From: Bacteroidaceae bacterium
Lineage (GTDB): Bacteria > Bacteroidota > Bacteroidia > Bacteroidales > Bacteroidaceae
DNA: 38,620 bases
Assembly (NCBI GenBank): GCA_024398665.1
Contig: JAKSIS010000020.1
Span: 1 to 38,620, forward strand
Direction: 5' to 3'
Shown here: positions 8,769 through 17,239 of the stretch, in pieces
Numbering within the stretch: position 1 is the stretch's first letter
Layout of the letters: every line of letters starts with the position of its first letter
The notes under the pieces: generated by a model
What the model saw: the letters and a program-made list of their open reading frames with translations, nothing else
The model's database searches: none
Told to the model about the DNA's origin: nothing
Position numbers and translations under genes: made by a program

Positions 8769-10391
8769 ATGTACGATTCACAGAAAGGGCTCTATGTAGC
8801 CCACTCGGCCCAAGTCGGACCGCTTTCAATATGTGGCCGGATGGCCAACCGTCACGGACTCATAGCAGGTGCCACAGGTACCGGCAAGACCGTATCGCTG
8901 CAGGTGCTGGCTGAAACGTTCTGCCAGGCAGGAGTTCCATGTTTCATGGCCGACATGAAGGGTGATCTGAGCGGAATAAGCCAGGCAGGCGAAATGACCG
9001 ATTTCATCCGTAAACGCTGCGGAGAATTCGGAATTGAAAACCCGCAGTTCCAGAACTGCCCCGTACGTTTCTTTGACGTGTTCGGAGAACAGGGACACCC
9101 CATGCGCACCACCGTTTCGAACATGGGACCGCAACTGCTGTCACGCCTCATGGGCCTGAACGAGACCCAGGAGGGTGTCATGAACATAGTATTCCGCGTA
9201 GCTGACGAACGCGGCCTGCTGCTCATCGACGTAAAGGATCTCCGCTCCATGCTGGCATACGTGGCAGAACACGCACAGGAGATAACCAGAACCTACGGCG
9301 CAGTCAGCGCAGTCAGCATAGGCGCCATCCAGCGCGCACTGCTTGCCCTGGAGAACCAGGGAGCTGAAAAGTTCTTCGCCGAACCTTCATTTGACATTTT
9401 CGACCTGCTTCAGACTGAAGGAGGCAAGGGCGTAATGAACGTTCTGGCAGCAGACAAGCTTATGCTCAACCCCAAACTTTACTCCACCTTCCTGCTGTGG
9501 CTTCTCTCAGACCTTTATGCCCAGCTGCCTGAAGTTGGTGACATGGAACTTCCCAAACTGGTGTTCTTCTTCGATGAGGCCCACACGCTGTTCGAGGACA
9601 CGTCAAAGGCACTGGTCGACAAGATTGAACAGGTCATCAGACTTATCCGAAGCAAGGGCGTGGGAATCTATTTCGTAACCCAGAACCCGACTGACATACC
9701 TGAGGACATTCTGGGCCAGCTGGGCAACCGCGTACAGCATGCCCTGCGTGCCTACACTCCCAAGGACCAGAAGGCAGTACGCGCAGCCGCACAGACATTC
9801 CGTCCCAACCCCGACTTCAAGACTGAAGATGCCATAACCGAACTTGAGACAGGTGAGGCACTGGTGTCCTTCCTTGACGAAAAGGGCGCACCCGGCATAG
9901 TCCAGCGCGCAAGGATGCTTTTCCCCCTGAGCCAGATAGGAATCATTTCCGAAAGCCAGCGCGCAAAACTTATCAGTTCGTCACGCCTGTACGGCCGCTA
10001 TGACAATGTGGTTGACCGTGAAAGCGCCTTTGAGGTCCTGCTTGAGGAGAGCGAAAAGATTGCAAAGGAACAGCAGCGCCAGCTTGAGGAAGCCAATGCC
10101 GAAAAGGAGGAAAAGGCCGCACAGAAGGCTGCCGAAAAGGCTGAAAAGAAGTCATCCAAGAGCGGAAAGTCCGGAAAGAGCGTGGCTTCAACCATCGCCA
10201 CCGCTGCAGTCGGTGCCGCCATCTCATCAGTGAGCCGCAGCATAGGCACGGCAGCATCGAACAAGATCACCGGCAAGAAATCCAGCACCACCAGCGGCAA
10301 GAGCATTGCCGGCAAGGCCGTCAGTTCAGCCACGTCATCGGTGGTAAGGAACATTACCCGCTCCATTCTGGGGAACCTGTTCAAGAAGTGA
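8769..10391 (+). CDS. HerA-like ATPase (DUF853 family)
   Basis: A 540-residue P-loop ATPase of the HerA/FtsK-like helicase clan. The Walker A motif is [11 protein letters not shown] near residue 35 and Walker B is [15 protein letters not shown] near 265. The [35 protein letters not shown] region carries the sensor and arginine elements (written here as family-typical, about residues 294-328). The last 100 residues form a Lys/Glu-rich coiled coil and a Ser/Ala/Lys-rich low-complexity tail that may bind nucleic acid. It could act in DNA processing, but its substrate is unknown. Confidence 0.9.
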   Translation: MYDSQKGLYVAHSAQVGPLSICGRMANRHGLIAGATGTGKTVSLQVLAETFCQAGVPCFMADMKGDLSGISQAGEMTDFIRKRCGEFGIENPQFQNCPVRFFDVFGEQGHPMRTTVSNMGPQLLSRLMGLNETQEGVMNIVFRVADERGLLLIDVKDLRSMLAYVAEHAQEITRTYGAVSAVSIGAIQRALLALENQGAEKFFAEPSFDIFDLLQTEGGKGVMNVLAADKLMLNPKLYSTFLLWLLSDLYAQLPEVGDMELPKLVFFFDEAHTLFEDTSKALVDKIEQVIRLIRSKGVGIYFVTQNPTDIPEDILGQLGNRVQHALRAYTPKDQKAVRAAAQTFRPNPDFKTEDAITELETGEALVSFLDEKGAPGIVQRARMLFPLSQIGIISESQRAKLISSSRLYGRYDNVVDRESAFEVLLEESEKIAKEQQRQLEEANAEKEEKAAQKAAEKAEKKSSKSGKSGKSVASTIATAAVGAAISSVSRSIGTAASNKITGKKSSTTSGKSIAGKAVSSATSSVVRNITRSILGNLFKK

Positions 10392-10403
10392 TTCCAGGCT
10401 GAA

Positions 10404-11945
10404 ATGTCTCCCGTCGACCAGAAAAGGATAGCGAAGAACACCCTGGTACTTTATATCAGGATGGCTTTGCTCATGATTGTCAACCTGTACGCTTCACGTG
10501 TCATTCTTGATGCGCTGGGCGAAACGGACAACGGCATATACGGTACGGTGGGAGGCATTGTTACCACTTTCGCCTTCCTGTGCAACACCATGTCCACTGC
10601 CTGCCAGCGGTTCTTTGCCGTTGAAATGGGCAGGGACGACAGCCGCGCGCTGAGACGGACTTTCTCAATGTGCGTCATTGTCTTTATGGCCATTGCCGTG
10701 ATTGTGGCTATTCTTTGTGAAACTGCCGGACTGTGGATGGTCCATGACAAGATTGACGTCGAAGACAGGATGGATGCGGCGCTTGTCATATTCCAGACAG
10801 CGACAGTTTCACTGCTGTTCACCATCATGCGCACACCGTATCAGGGAATGGTGATTATCAAGGAGAAGATGAAGGTATACACCTACATCAGCGTATTTGA
10901 AGGTCTGGGCAACCTGGGCATAGCCCTGCTCATAAGCCACTCGGCATCGGACAGGCTCATTCTGTACGCATTCCTCATGATGGGTGTGAACATTGTCGTA
11001 TCAGTATATTATTTCCTGTACTGCAGAACTTTCTGGAACGAATGCCGGTTCAGATTCTGGTGGGACAGGAACAAGTTCAGGGAGATTTTCAGTTTCGCCG
11101 GATGGAACATGATAGGTTCAATGGCGAACTCACTCAAGTCACAGGGCATTACAGTACTCATCAACATGTTCTTCGGCAATGCGCTTGTAAGTGCAAGAGT
11201 GATGGCCGGCAGGGTGTTCAGCACCGTCCAGCAGTTTGCGGACAATTTCACGATAGCCGTAAAGCCACAGATAATGAAATCATATGCTGAAGGTGACAGG
11301 GAAGGAATGTTCAAGCTTGTGTTCCAGGGTTCCAAGTTCTCATATTACCTCCTGTTCATGGTTTCACTGCCTGTAATGCTTGAAGTGGAACCCATAATAG
11401 ACGTATGGCTGGTGAAAGTGCCGGAACTGACCGGACTTTTCACAAGACTGATTCTGATAAACGCACTGGTTGAGGTGTTCGTCTCACCGCTTGCCACATC
11501 AATGCAGGCATACGGAAATATCCGCAACTACCAGATTGTCTGCGGCGGCGCGCTGCTGCTGATACTGCCAGTGGCATGGCTGATGTACAAGCTGGGCGCG
11601 CCTGTAGAGTCCATATTCTACGTATCAATTGTAATCTGTTTCATTGCCATATGGCTCAGGGTGGCCATTATCCACCACTATATAGGACTGCGGGTAAGGG
11701 ATTATTTTGTAAAAGTCTTCCTGCCGGTTCTGACAATAACAGCAGTTTCACTGCCCATACCGGTTCTGCTTGAACATTTCATGACCCCGTCGTTTGTCAA
11801 GTTCCTTACCGTGTGCACGACTGCCGTCCTGTCAGTCGGTGCATCGGCCTATTTCCTGGGCATGACAGGAACTGAGCGGAAACATCTGAATGAACAGATT
11901 TCCGGCTTTCTCAGCGATAAACTTAACATCAGATCCCGTTGTTAG
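10404..11945 (+). CDS. Polysaccharide flippase / oligosaccharide translocase (MATE-like, Wzx type)
   Basis: A 513-residue integral membrane protein with about 12-14 hydrophobic segments. The N-terminal pattern (NTLVLYIRMALLMIVNLYAS, then VILDALGETDNGIYG) is typical of Wzx/RfbX-like flippases of Bacteroidales. Such proteins move undecaprenyl-linked oligosaccharides across the inner membrane. It starts 12 nt after the HerA-like gene, just upstream of the glycan genes, and probably exports their product. A MATE drug exporter is a less likely reading given the context. Confidence 0.85.
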   Translation: MSPVDQKRIAKNTLVLYIRMALLMIVNLYASRVILDALGETDNGIYGTVGGIVTTFAFLCNTMSTACQRFFAVEMGRDDSRALRRTFSMCVIVFMAIAVIVAILCETAGLWMVHDKIDVEDRMDAALVIFQTATVSLLFTIMRTPYQGMVIIKEKMKVYTYISVFEGLGNLGIALLISHSASDRLILYAFLMMGVNIVVSVYYFLYCRTFWNECRFRFWWDRNKFREIFSFAGWNMIGSMANSLKSQGITVLINMFFGNALVSARVMAGRVFSTVQQFADNFTIAVKPQIMKSYAEGDREGMFKLVFQGSKFSYYLLFMVSLPVMLEVEPIIDVWLVKVPELTGLFTRLILINALVEVFVSPLATSMQAYGNIRNYQIVCGGALLLILPVAWLMYKLGAPVESIFYVSIVICFIAIWLRVAIIHHYIGLRVRDYFVKVFLPVLTITAVSLPIPVLLEHFMTPSFVKFLTVCTTAVLSVGASAYFLGMTGTERKHLNEQISGFLSDKLNIRSRC

Positions 11946-11961
11946 AATCAATTGTTAACAC

Positions 11962-11991
11962 TTTGCCGCTATTTTCCATACTTTTTCTTTG
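11962..11991 (+). promoter_or_regulatory. Putative promoter of the glycan locus
   Basis: TTTG (11962-11965), an 18-nt spacer and TTTCTTTG (11984-11991) approximate the Bacteroidetes promoter; the second -7 base is T instead of A. A second TTTCTTTG lies at 12011-12018. The gap between the flippase stop and ATG 12040 is 94 nt, the first real break in the plus-strand series. Confidence 0.4.
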
Positions 11992-12027
11992 CAAACTGAA
12001 CAATCTTCATTTTCTTTGCACTGCAAA
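11988..12027. promoter_or_regulatory. Putative operator for the HTH-cytidylyltransferase
   Basis: Two palindromic sites of the same core lie in the leader: TTTGCAAA at 11988-11995, overlapping the putative -7, and TTTGCA-C-TGCAAA at 12015-12027. Both sit within a TTTCTTTGCA direct repeat with 27-bp periodicity. The next gene encodes an XRE-type HTH, so autoregulation is possible; this is inference. Confidence 0.35.
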
Positions 12028-12039
12028 TGTGTTAAGATT

Positions 12040-12978
12040 ATGACAAATCAGGAAATAGTCAGCAATATAAAAAAGGTATTGGCTGAAAAGGGCATGAGCC
12101 AGAAGGATCTTGCCGCCCTCATGGGAAAGAAAGAGTCTGAAATTTCAAGGTGGATGACCGGCAGGAACGGTTTTTCAGCCCAGACCGTCGAAAAGATTGA
12201 AAGTGTGCTTGGTACACGTATAGGCACCAGAAACGCATCAGCAGAAAGCCGCAACTACGCCATCATACTGGCCGGCGGCGTGGGCACCAGGGTAGGTGCT
12301 GACAAGCCAAAACAGTTCGTCGATATTCTTGGAAAGCCGGTGCTGGCATACACAATCGAAGCTTATCAGAAACATCCCGAAATTGACGGAATAGAAGTGG
12401 TCTGTGTCAAGCCCTACATTGAGTATCTTCAGGAAATGGTCCGGAAATACAAACTGACCAAAGTGAAATGGATATGCCATGGAGGTGCCACATTCCAGGA
12501 TTCGGTCTACAACGGCGTCCACAATCTTGTAGGTGAGATTGATGACCGTGACATTGTCATGGTCCATTACGGAGCTGCACCCTTTACAAGTGAAGCCATA
12601 ATCACTGACGGCATAAAGGTCTGCCGCGAACATGGATCAAGTGTCAGCGTGACTCCCTGCTACCAGCTTATAGGAACCAACGATGAAAACGGCGAAAGCA
12701 AGCACTGGGTTGACCGTGACAAGTACGTCCAGCTGGCCTGCCCGCAGAGTTTCCGTTTCAAGTACATAGTTGACCTTTATGAAGAGGCAATTGAAAAGAA
12801 CCTGCTCAGCAAGGTTGAACCGCATACCACCAGCCTGATGTACCTGATGGGACGTACCCTCTACCAAAGCTACGGTGACCAGACCAATATCAAGATCACC
12901 ACCAAGGAAGACCTTGACATGTTTGAAGGATATGAACTCATGCGCCGCCGCCGTGCGGAGCAGGCAAAGAGGAAATGA
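12040..12978 (+). CDS. XRE helix-turn-helix / IspD-TarI-like cytidylyltransferase fusion
   Basis: The 312-residue product has an XRE HTH at about 2-62 (MSQKDLAALMGKKESEISRW). An IspD/TarI-type nucleotidyltransferase follows (about 75-305) with the CTP-binding loop IILAGGVGTRVGADKPKQF and a C-terminal NIKITTKEDL. IspD and TarI attach CMP from CTP to methylerythritol phosphate or ribitol phosphate. Here three usual residues are replaced: GGxxR reads GGATF, and HDAxRP reads HYGAAP, losing Asp and Arg. The substrate may differ, or activity may be reduced. ATG 12040 is preferred; an upstream in-frame ATG at 11989 would overlap the promoter. Neighbouring glpT and licD suggest a polyol-phosphate role. 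Confidence 0.85.
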   Translation: MTNQEIVSNIKKVLAEKGMSQKDLAALMGKKESEISRWMTGRNGFSAQTVEKIESVLGTRIGTRNASAESRNYAIILAGGVGTRVGADKPKQFVDILGKPVLAYTIEAYQKHPEIDGIEVVCVKPYIEYLQEMVRKYKLTKVKWICHGGATFQDSVYNGVHNLVGEIDDRDIVMVHYGAAPFTSEAIITDGIKVCREHGSSVSVTPCYQLIGTNDENGESKHWVDRDKYVQLACPQSFRFKYIVDLYEEAIEKNLLSKVEPHTTSLMYLMGRTLYQSYGDQTNIKITTKEDLDMFEGYELMRRRRAEQAKRK

Positions 12979-14351
12979 TCATGGGATTCCTTACCCAACC
13001 CGCATACAAGCCGGCCCAGGAAGGTCCTGAAGCCGACAGGAAATACCGCAGTCTGCGTCTGCAGGTGTTCATGGGCGCTTTCATAGCATATGCCGGATTC
13101 TATCTGGTGCGCAAGAACTTCAGCATGGCCATACCTTTTCTCACCAGTTTCGGATTTGAGAAGGGTGAACTGGGAATAGTGCTTTCAATGAACGCGTTCG
13201 CCTATGCATTCTCACGTCTTATCATGGGTCCGGTCAGCGACAGGTCCGATGCCCGCAAATTCCTTCCGCTGGGACTTGTGGCAGCCGCAGTGAGCATGTG
13301 TTTCATGATCATTCCCATTGCATACATCCGCAACCATACTCTCAGCATAGTGGTAATGTGTATACTGAACGCCCTGATAGGCTGGTTCAACGGCATGGGC
13401 TATCCCCCATGCACCAGAATCATCACCCACTGGTTCAGCCAGACCGAACGCGGCACCATGTCCAGCATATGGAACTGCAGCCACAACATTGGCGGCGCAC
13501 TGGTGGGACCCATGGCGGTTTACGGCGCACTGTGGTTCGGCAGCTGGTTCTACGGGGCCGATGAGTCACGCTATTTCCTGATAGGCACATTCGCCTTCCC
13601 GGCAGCAGTCGCACTGCTCATTGCAGTCGTGGCATGGTGTCTGGTCCGCGACACGCCTCAGAGCCAGGGCCTTTGCAGCATTGAGAAATTCAAGAACGAC
13701 TATCCCAAGAACTACAGCGAGAAGTCCGAAGAAACCCTCAGCGTAAAGGAGATTCTGGGCAAGTACATTTTCCCCAACAAACTGCTGTGGTGCGTATGCC
13801 TTGCTGACGCATTCATATTCATGGTACGCTACGGATGTCTGGACTGGGCGCCCACTTATCTGACTGAAGCCCACGGATTTGACATCAAGGACGCCGGCTG
13901 GGCATATTTTGCATACGAATTCGCCGCCATTCCAGGCACACTGCTTTGCGGATGGCTCAGCGACAGCCTGTTCAAGGGACGCCGCGCATGGCTCAACATA
14001 ATCTACACTGTATTTGCCGCCCTGTTCGTGCTGCTGTACTGGAAGTTCAGCTACAATCCCACACTGGCCATAACGTTCCTCATCTGCATTGGATTCTTCA
14101 TATACGGCCCCATCATGCTCCTTGCAGTCCAGGCCATGGACCTGGTTCCCAAGAACGCCGCCGGCGCAGCAGTGGGACTGATAGGATTCTGCACCTACCT
14201 TCTTGGAACGGCAGTGTTCGCAAATACCGTTCTGGGATTCGTAGTCCAGAACTGGGGATGGGATATCAACTTCATTTTCGTACTGGGCGGCTGCCTTATG
14301 GCCATATTCTTCATGGCACTGACAGTACGTGCTGAAAAACGTCACGAATAA
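12975..14351 (+). CDS. glpT: Glycerol-3-phosphate transporter GlpT (MFS, Pi antiporter family)
   Basis: A 458-residue MFS protein of the organophosphate:phosphate antiporter family with 12 helices. It resembles E. coli GlpT along its whole length: FLVRKNFSMAIPFL-like helix 1, FSRLIMGPVSDRSDARKFLP, GWFNGMGYPPCTRIITHW, SIWNCSHNIGGALVGP, and the mid-loop VRDTPQSQGL...YPKNYSEKS followed by FPNKLLWCVCLADAFIFMVRYG. GlpT imports glycerol-3-phosphate in exchange for phosphate. ATG 12975 overlaps the previous stop; ATG 12981 has a better AAGAGG site 8 nt upstream. Its place in a glycan locus suggests it feeds a CTP-dependent activation step. Confidence 0.9.
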   Translation: MIMGFLTQPAYKPAQEGPEADRKYRSLRLQVFMGAFIAYAGFYLVRKNFSMAIPFLTSFGFEKGELGIVLSMNAFAYAFSRLIMGPVSDRSDARKFLPLGLVAAAVSMCFMIIPIAYIRNHTLSIVVMCILNALIGWFNGMGYPPCTRIITHWFSQTERGTMSSIWNCSHNIGGALVGPMAVYGALWFGSWFYGADESRYFLIGTFAFPAAVALLIAVVAWCLVRDTPQSQGLCSIEKFKNDYPKNYSEKSEETLSVKEILGKYIFPNKLLWCVCLADAFIFMVRYGCLDWAPTYLTEAHGFDIKDAGWAYFAYEFAAIPGTLLCGWLSDSLFKGRRAWLNIIYTVFAALFVLLYWKFSYNPTLAITFLICIGFFIYGPIMLLAVQAMDLVPKNAAGAAVGLIGFCTYLLGTAVFANTVLGFVVQNWGWDINFIFVLGGCLMAIFFMALTVRAEKRHE

Positions 14352-14363
14352 TCATCAGGACAC

Positions 14364-15158
14364 ATGGAAGACTTTTCAGTATACAACGGTGAAGGTACCG
14401 AACTGCGCAAGGCACAGATGCGCATGGTGGACATTCTGATAGAGATTGACAAGGTTTGCAGGCGCCACGACATTCCGTACTGGCTTGATTTCGGAACGCT
14501 GCTTGGGGCAGTGCGTCACGGAGGGTTCATTCCCTGGGACGATGATCTGGACGTCACCATATTCAAAAAGGACAACCGCCGCCTTATGTCATATCTGGAA
14601 AAAGAACTTCCCCAACAGTATTATGTGTTCCATGAGCGCACCAAGACAGGCTACTTCAGGGTCGTTGACCGGAAGTCCATGGTTCTCAGACCGGGTCAGG
14701 ACGAATCAGCATTTGACCTGGAAGGAAACGGCCTTTGGGTTGACATATTCAACGTGGAACCGGCAACCAAGGCATTCAAGACGAAAATGAACGGGATTCA
14801 TGGAAAGGCATTCCGCCGGATCAAAGGACAGATCAATGACGGTGCTGCAAAACGTCTGGCTTCATATCTTGTATATCCGTTCACATCGCTGACCATAGCT
14901 CTCTACAGACTGTTCCATCTGGGCGGATGCAAGGGACGCTACATATACAACATTCCGAATTTCGTTGTGCCCCAGATGTTCTCGCAGCGTCATATCAGTC
15001 AGATTCTGCCCACATCGGACATTGAATTTGAAGGCCGCATGTTCAAATGCCCCCATGACACCGACGCTTTCCTGAAAGAAACATACAAGGACTACATGAC
15101 AGTTCCACCAAAGGAAAAAAGGCAGGTGCATACCGTTTTCGTCAAGGTGCTTGAATAG
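14364..15158 (+). CDS. LicD family phosphotransferase (first copy)
   Basis: A 264-residue protein with the LicD signature GTLLGAVRHGGFIPWDDDLD near residues 45-64, which holds the metal-binding acidic cluster. LicD enzymes transfer phosphocholine, and relatives such as fukutin and FKRP transfer ribitol phosphate, from CDP-activated donors to glycans. The C-terminal YMTVPPKEKRQVHT is shared with the second copy downstream (YMTIPPVEKRRIHA). It starts 12 nt after glpT. The donor is not determined; CDP-glycerol or CDP-ribitol fits the neighbouring genes better than choline, since no choline kinase or uptake gene is seen. Confidence 0.9.
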   Translation: MEDFSVYNGEGTELRKAQMRMVDILIEIDKVCRRHDIPYWLDFGTLLGAVRHGGFIPWDDDLDVTIFKKDNRRLMSYLEKELPQQYYVFHERTKTGYFRVVDRKSMVLRPGQDESAFDLEGNGLWVDIFNVEPATKAFKTKMNGIHGKAFRRIKGQINDGAAKRLASYLVYPFTSLTIALYRLFHLGGCKGRYIYNIPNFVVPQMFSQRHISQILPTSDIEFEGRMFKCPHDTDAFLKETYKDYMTVPPKEKRQVHTVFVKVLE

Positions 15159-15181
15159 CCCATTTATTATCACTATCTTTG
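15150..15181 (+). promoter_or_regulatory. Internal promoter before the SDR-cytidylyltransferase
   Basis: CTTG (15150-15153), a 20-nt spacer and TATCTTTG (15174-15181) match the Bacteroidetes consensus well. The -33 overlaps the end of the first licD gene. It splits the glycan locus into two transcription units. Confidence 0.65.
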
Positions 15182-15216
15182 ACGCATATACGCTTCAAAG
15201 TTAGCGACAATACATC

Positions 15217-16380
15217 ATGACTGGAAATCATAAGGCCCTGGTAATAGGCGGCAGCAGCGGTATAGGCCTGGCTGTCAGCCTGGAACTTTCCAAGAAATGC
15301 GGATCAGTTCTCATTGTTGACCGTAATGAACCTGAAGTGGCGATGCCTGAAAACGTAAGGTTCGCCCGCTGCAACCTTCTCACTTCAGTTCCGTTCGGCA
15401 TTGAGGGATTCGATGAGGCCGATGTGCTGGTCATTACCGCCGGATTCGGCCGCATTGCCCCCTTTGAGACTTTCCATCAGAAGGAGATTGAAAATGTCTA
15501 TCAGGTCAATTCGGTGGCCCTGACCGGAATCATACGCCACTTCTATCCCAGAATGCTGGAAAGCCGCCCCTTCCATTGTGCGGTCATGGGAAGCATAGCA
15601 GGACTGGTTTCATCACCCATGATATCGGTATACAGCGCTACGAAAGCCGCCGTATGCCGTCTTGCGGAAAGCCTTAACATAGAACTTGAAACGGCCGGCT
15701 CCAAAAACAGGATACTGAATGTAGCACCCGGTTCCATCAAAGGGACACGTTTCAACGGTGCCTGCAGAACGGACCTGGAGCAGACTGAAAGACTGGCATC
15801 GGAAATAGTGGAACACATGTTCAACGGGGACACGCTTTTCATTCCCGAATATGACAGCATATACGGCGGTGTGCTGCAGCGCTATCATGACAATCCGCAC
15901 AGGTTCGGCATGGAGAGCTGCCGTTACAAGATTGACGGCGGGCGCATGAACCCCAAGCCACAGATGGTCACAGGATATCTGAGCGGAACATTTGACCTTT
16001 TCCACATAGGTCACCTGAACATGTTGAAACGTGCAAAGGAATACTGCGACTATCTTGTTGTGGGCGTGCACAAGGACGCTTCACACAAGGGCAAGCAGAC
16101 ATTCATTCCGTTTGAAGAACGCTGTGAAATAATACGCAACATAAAGTTTGTCGACAAGGTCATCCAAAGCGAACCCGAAGATGACGCCGTATGGAAGAAG
16201 GGCATTGTGAAATATGACCGCCTGTTCGTTGGCAGTGACTACAAGGGCACTGAAAGGTTCCGCCGGTATGAAGAGTTCTTCAGTGACAAGAATGTTGAAA
16301 TAATATATTTCCCATACACTCAGGGTACCAGCAGCACCCGGCTCCGCGATGCCCTTGATGCCATAAGCCGCCAGAAATGA
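15217..16380 (+). CDS. Bifunctional short-chain dehydrogenase / TagD-like cytidylyltransferase
   Basis: A 387-residue two-domain protein. Residues about 6-240 form a classical SDR: GGSSGIGLAV cofactor loop, NSVALTG, catalytic Ser in MGSIAGL, and YSATK giving the Tyr/Lys pair. Residues about 250-385 are a TagD/GCT-type nucleotidyltransferase with GTFDLFHIGHLNML (HxGH) and TQGTSSTRLR matching the C-terminal RTxGISTT motif. A natural reading is reduction of a sugar or ketose phosphate coupled to CTP activation, giving a CDP-polyol for the flanking LicD proteins. H. influenzae Bcs1 links the same two activities but uses an IspD-type transferase instead. The exact substrate is unknown. Confidence 0.88.
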   Translation: MTGNHKALVIGGSSGIGLAVSLELSKKCGSVLIVDRNEPEVAMPENVRFARCNLLTSVPFGIEGFDEADVLVITAGFGRIAPFETFHQKEIENVYQVNSVALTGIIRHFYPRMLESRPFHCAVMGSIAGLVSSPMISVYSATKAAVCRLAESLNIELETAGSKNRILNVAPGSIKGTRFNGACRTDLEQTERLASEIVEHMFNGDTLFIPEYDSIYGGVLQRYHDNPHRFGMESCRYKIDGGRMNPKPQMVTGYLSGTFDLFHIGHLNMLKRAKEYCDYLVVGVHKDASHKGKQTFIPFEERCEIIRNIKFVDKVIQSEPEDDAVWKKGIVKYDRLFVGSDYKGTERFRRYEEFFSDKNVEIIYFPYTQGTSSTRLRDALDAISRQK

Positions 16381-16401
16381 ACATATAACAGTTTTATTCC
16401 A

Positions 16402-17235
16402 ATGGAAGATTATTCAAATATCAACGGAAAAGGTACAGTATTGTATGACGCTCAGCAAATAATGGTGGACATCCTTCTTGAATTTGACCGGGTTTGCCAA
16501 GTCAACGGATTGACCTATTGGATAGATTACGGAACCCTTTTGGGGGCCGTCCGTCATGGCGGATTTATTCCTTGGGATGACGATATCGACGTATCAATGC
16601 CCTCTTCTGACTTCCGGAGATTTAAAGAAGTTGCCGCGAAACAGTTGAAAGAAGGCTATTTTTTCCAAGATGACAATACTGATTCCAGTATGAATGCAGG
16701 TGTTGGCATTTTCAAAATAAGGAAAGACAATACGCTTTTCATAAATGATTATGATGTATTCAGAGGTAATTACCATCATGGAATAGCCATTGATGTATTT
16801 GAAGTGGTCGATTATCCCGATATTTCACGTTCAACTTGGAATTTCTTCAGGAAAGCCATTTCAAAAAGTTACGGATTCTATCATTACAATCCTCAGCTAA
16901 CGTTCAAGAACATTGCCTGCTATTTTCTATTTCCATTGTATTATGTGTTGATGAAGTTTCTTTGGAGTATCGTCTGTCTTTTTCACAAAAGCAGGCCACG
17001 CACCCTTTCTCGACTGGAAAGGACTCCTTACGGATATCCTACACTTAAGACAGAGATATTTCCTTTGCAGAAGATTTTTTTTGAAGGTCATTCTTTTCCA
17101 GCCCCAAAGAATCCTTCTGCCAGATTATCAGATAATTTCGGCCCCGATTATATGACAATACCGCCAGTCGAAAAGCGTCGCATACATGCCAAATTCATCT
17201 GTACAGACTTTACCGGATCATACTCCAACCTGTAA
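16402..17235 (+). CDS. LicD family phosphotransferase (second copy)
   Basis: A 277-residue LicD paralogue of the gene at 14364, sharing the MEDxS start, GTLLGAVRHGGFIPWDDDID, the acidic IAIDVFEVVDYPD segment and the C-terminal YMTIPPVEKRRIHA. A hydrophobic stretch near residues 170-195 may contact the membrane. By eye the gene is clearly more AT-rich than its flanks and uses more A/T third positions, which suggests separate acquisition. It ends 4 nt before the glf start. Two different LicDs imply two transfer steps or acceptors. Confidence 0.9.
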   Translation: MEDYSNINGKGTVLYDAQQIMVDILLEFDRVCQVNGLTYWIDYGTLLGAVRHGGFIPWDDDIDVSMPSSDFRRFKEVAAKQLKEGYFFQDDNTDSSMNAGVGIFKIRKDNTLFINDYDVFRGNYHHGIAIDVFEVVDYPDISRSTWNFFRKAISKSYGFYHYNPQLTFKNIACYFLFPLYYVLMKFLWSIVCLFHKSRPRTLSRLERTPYGYPTLKTEIFPLQKIFFEGHSFPAPKNPSARLSDNFGPDYMTIPPVEKRRIHAKFICTDFTGSYSNL

Positions 17236-17239
17236 AGCT

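Noticed and set aside
14364-17235. Phosphorylcholine pathway (lic operon)
   Set aside because: LicD alone is not diagnostic; no LicA/LicB/LicC-like choline kinase, transporter or cytidylyltransferase set is seen, whereas polyol-phosphate genes are.
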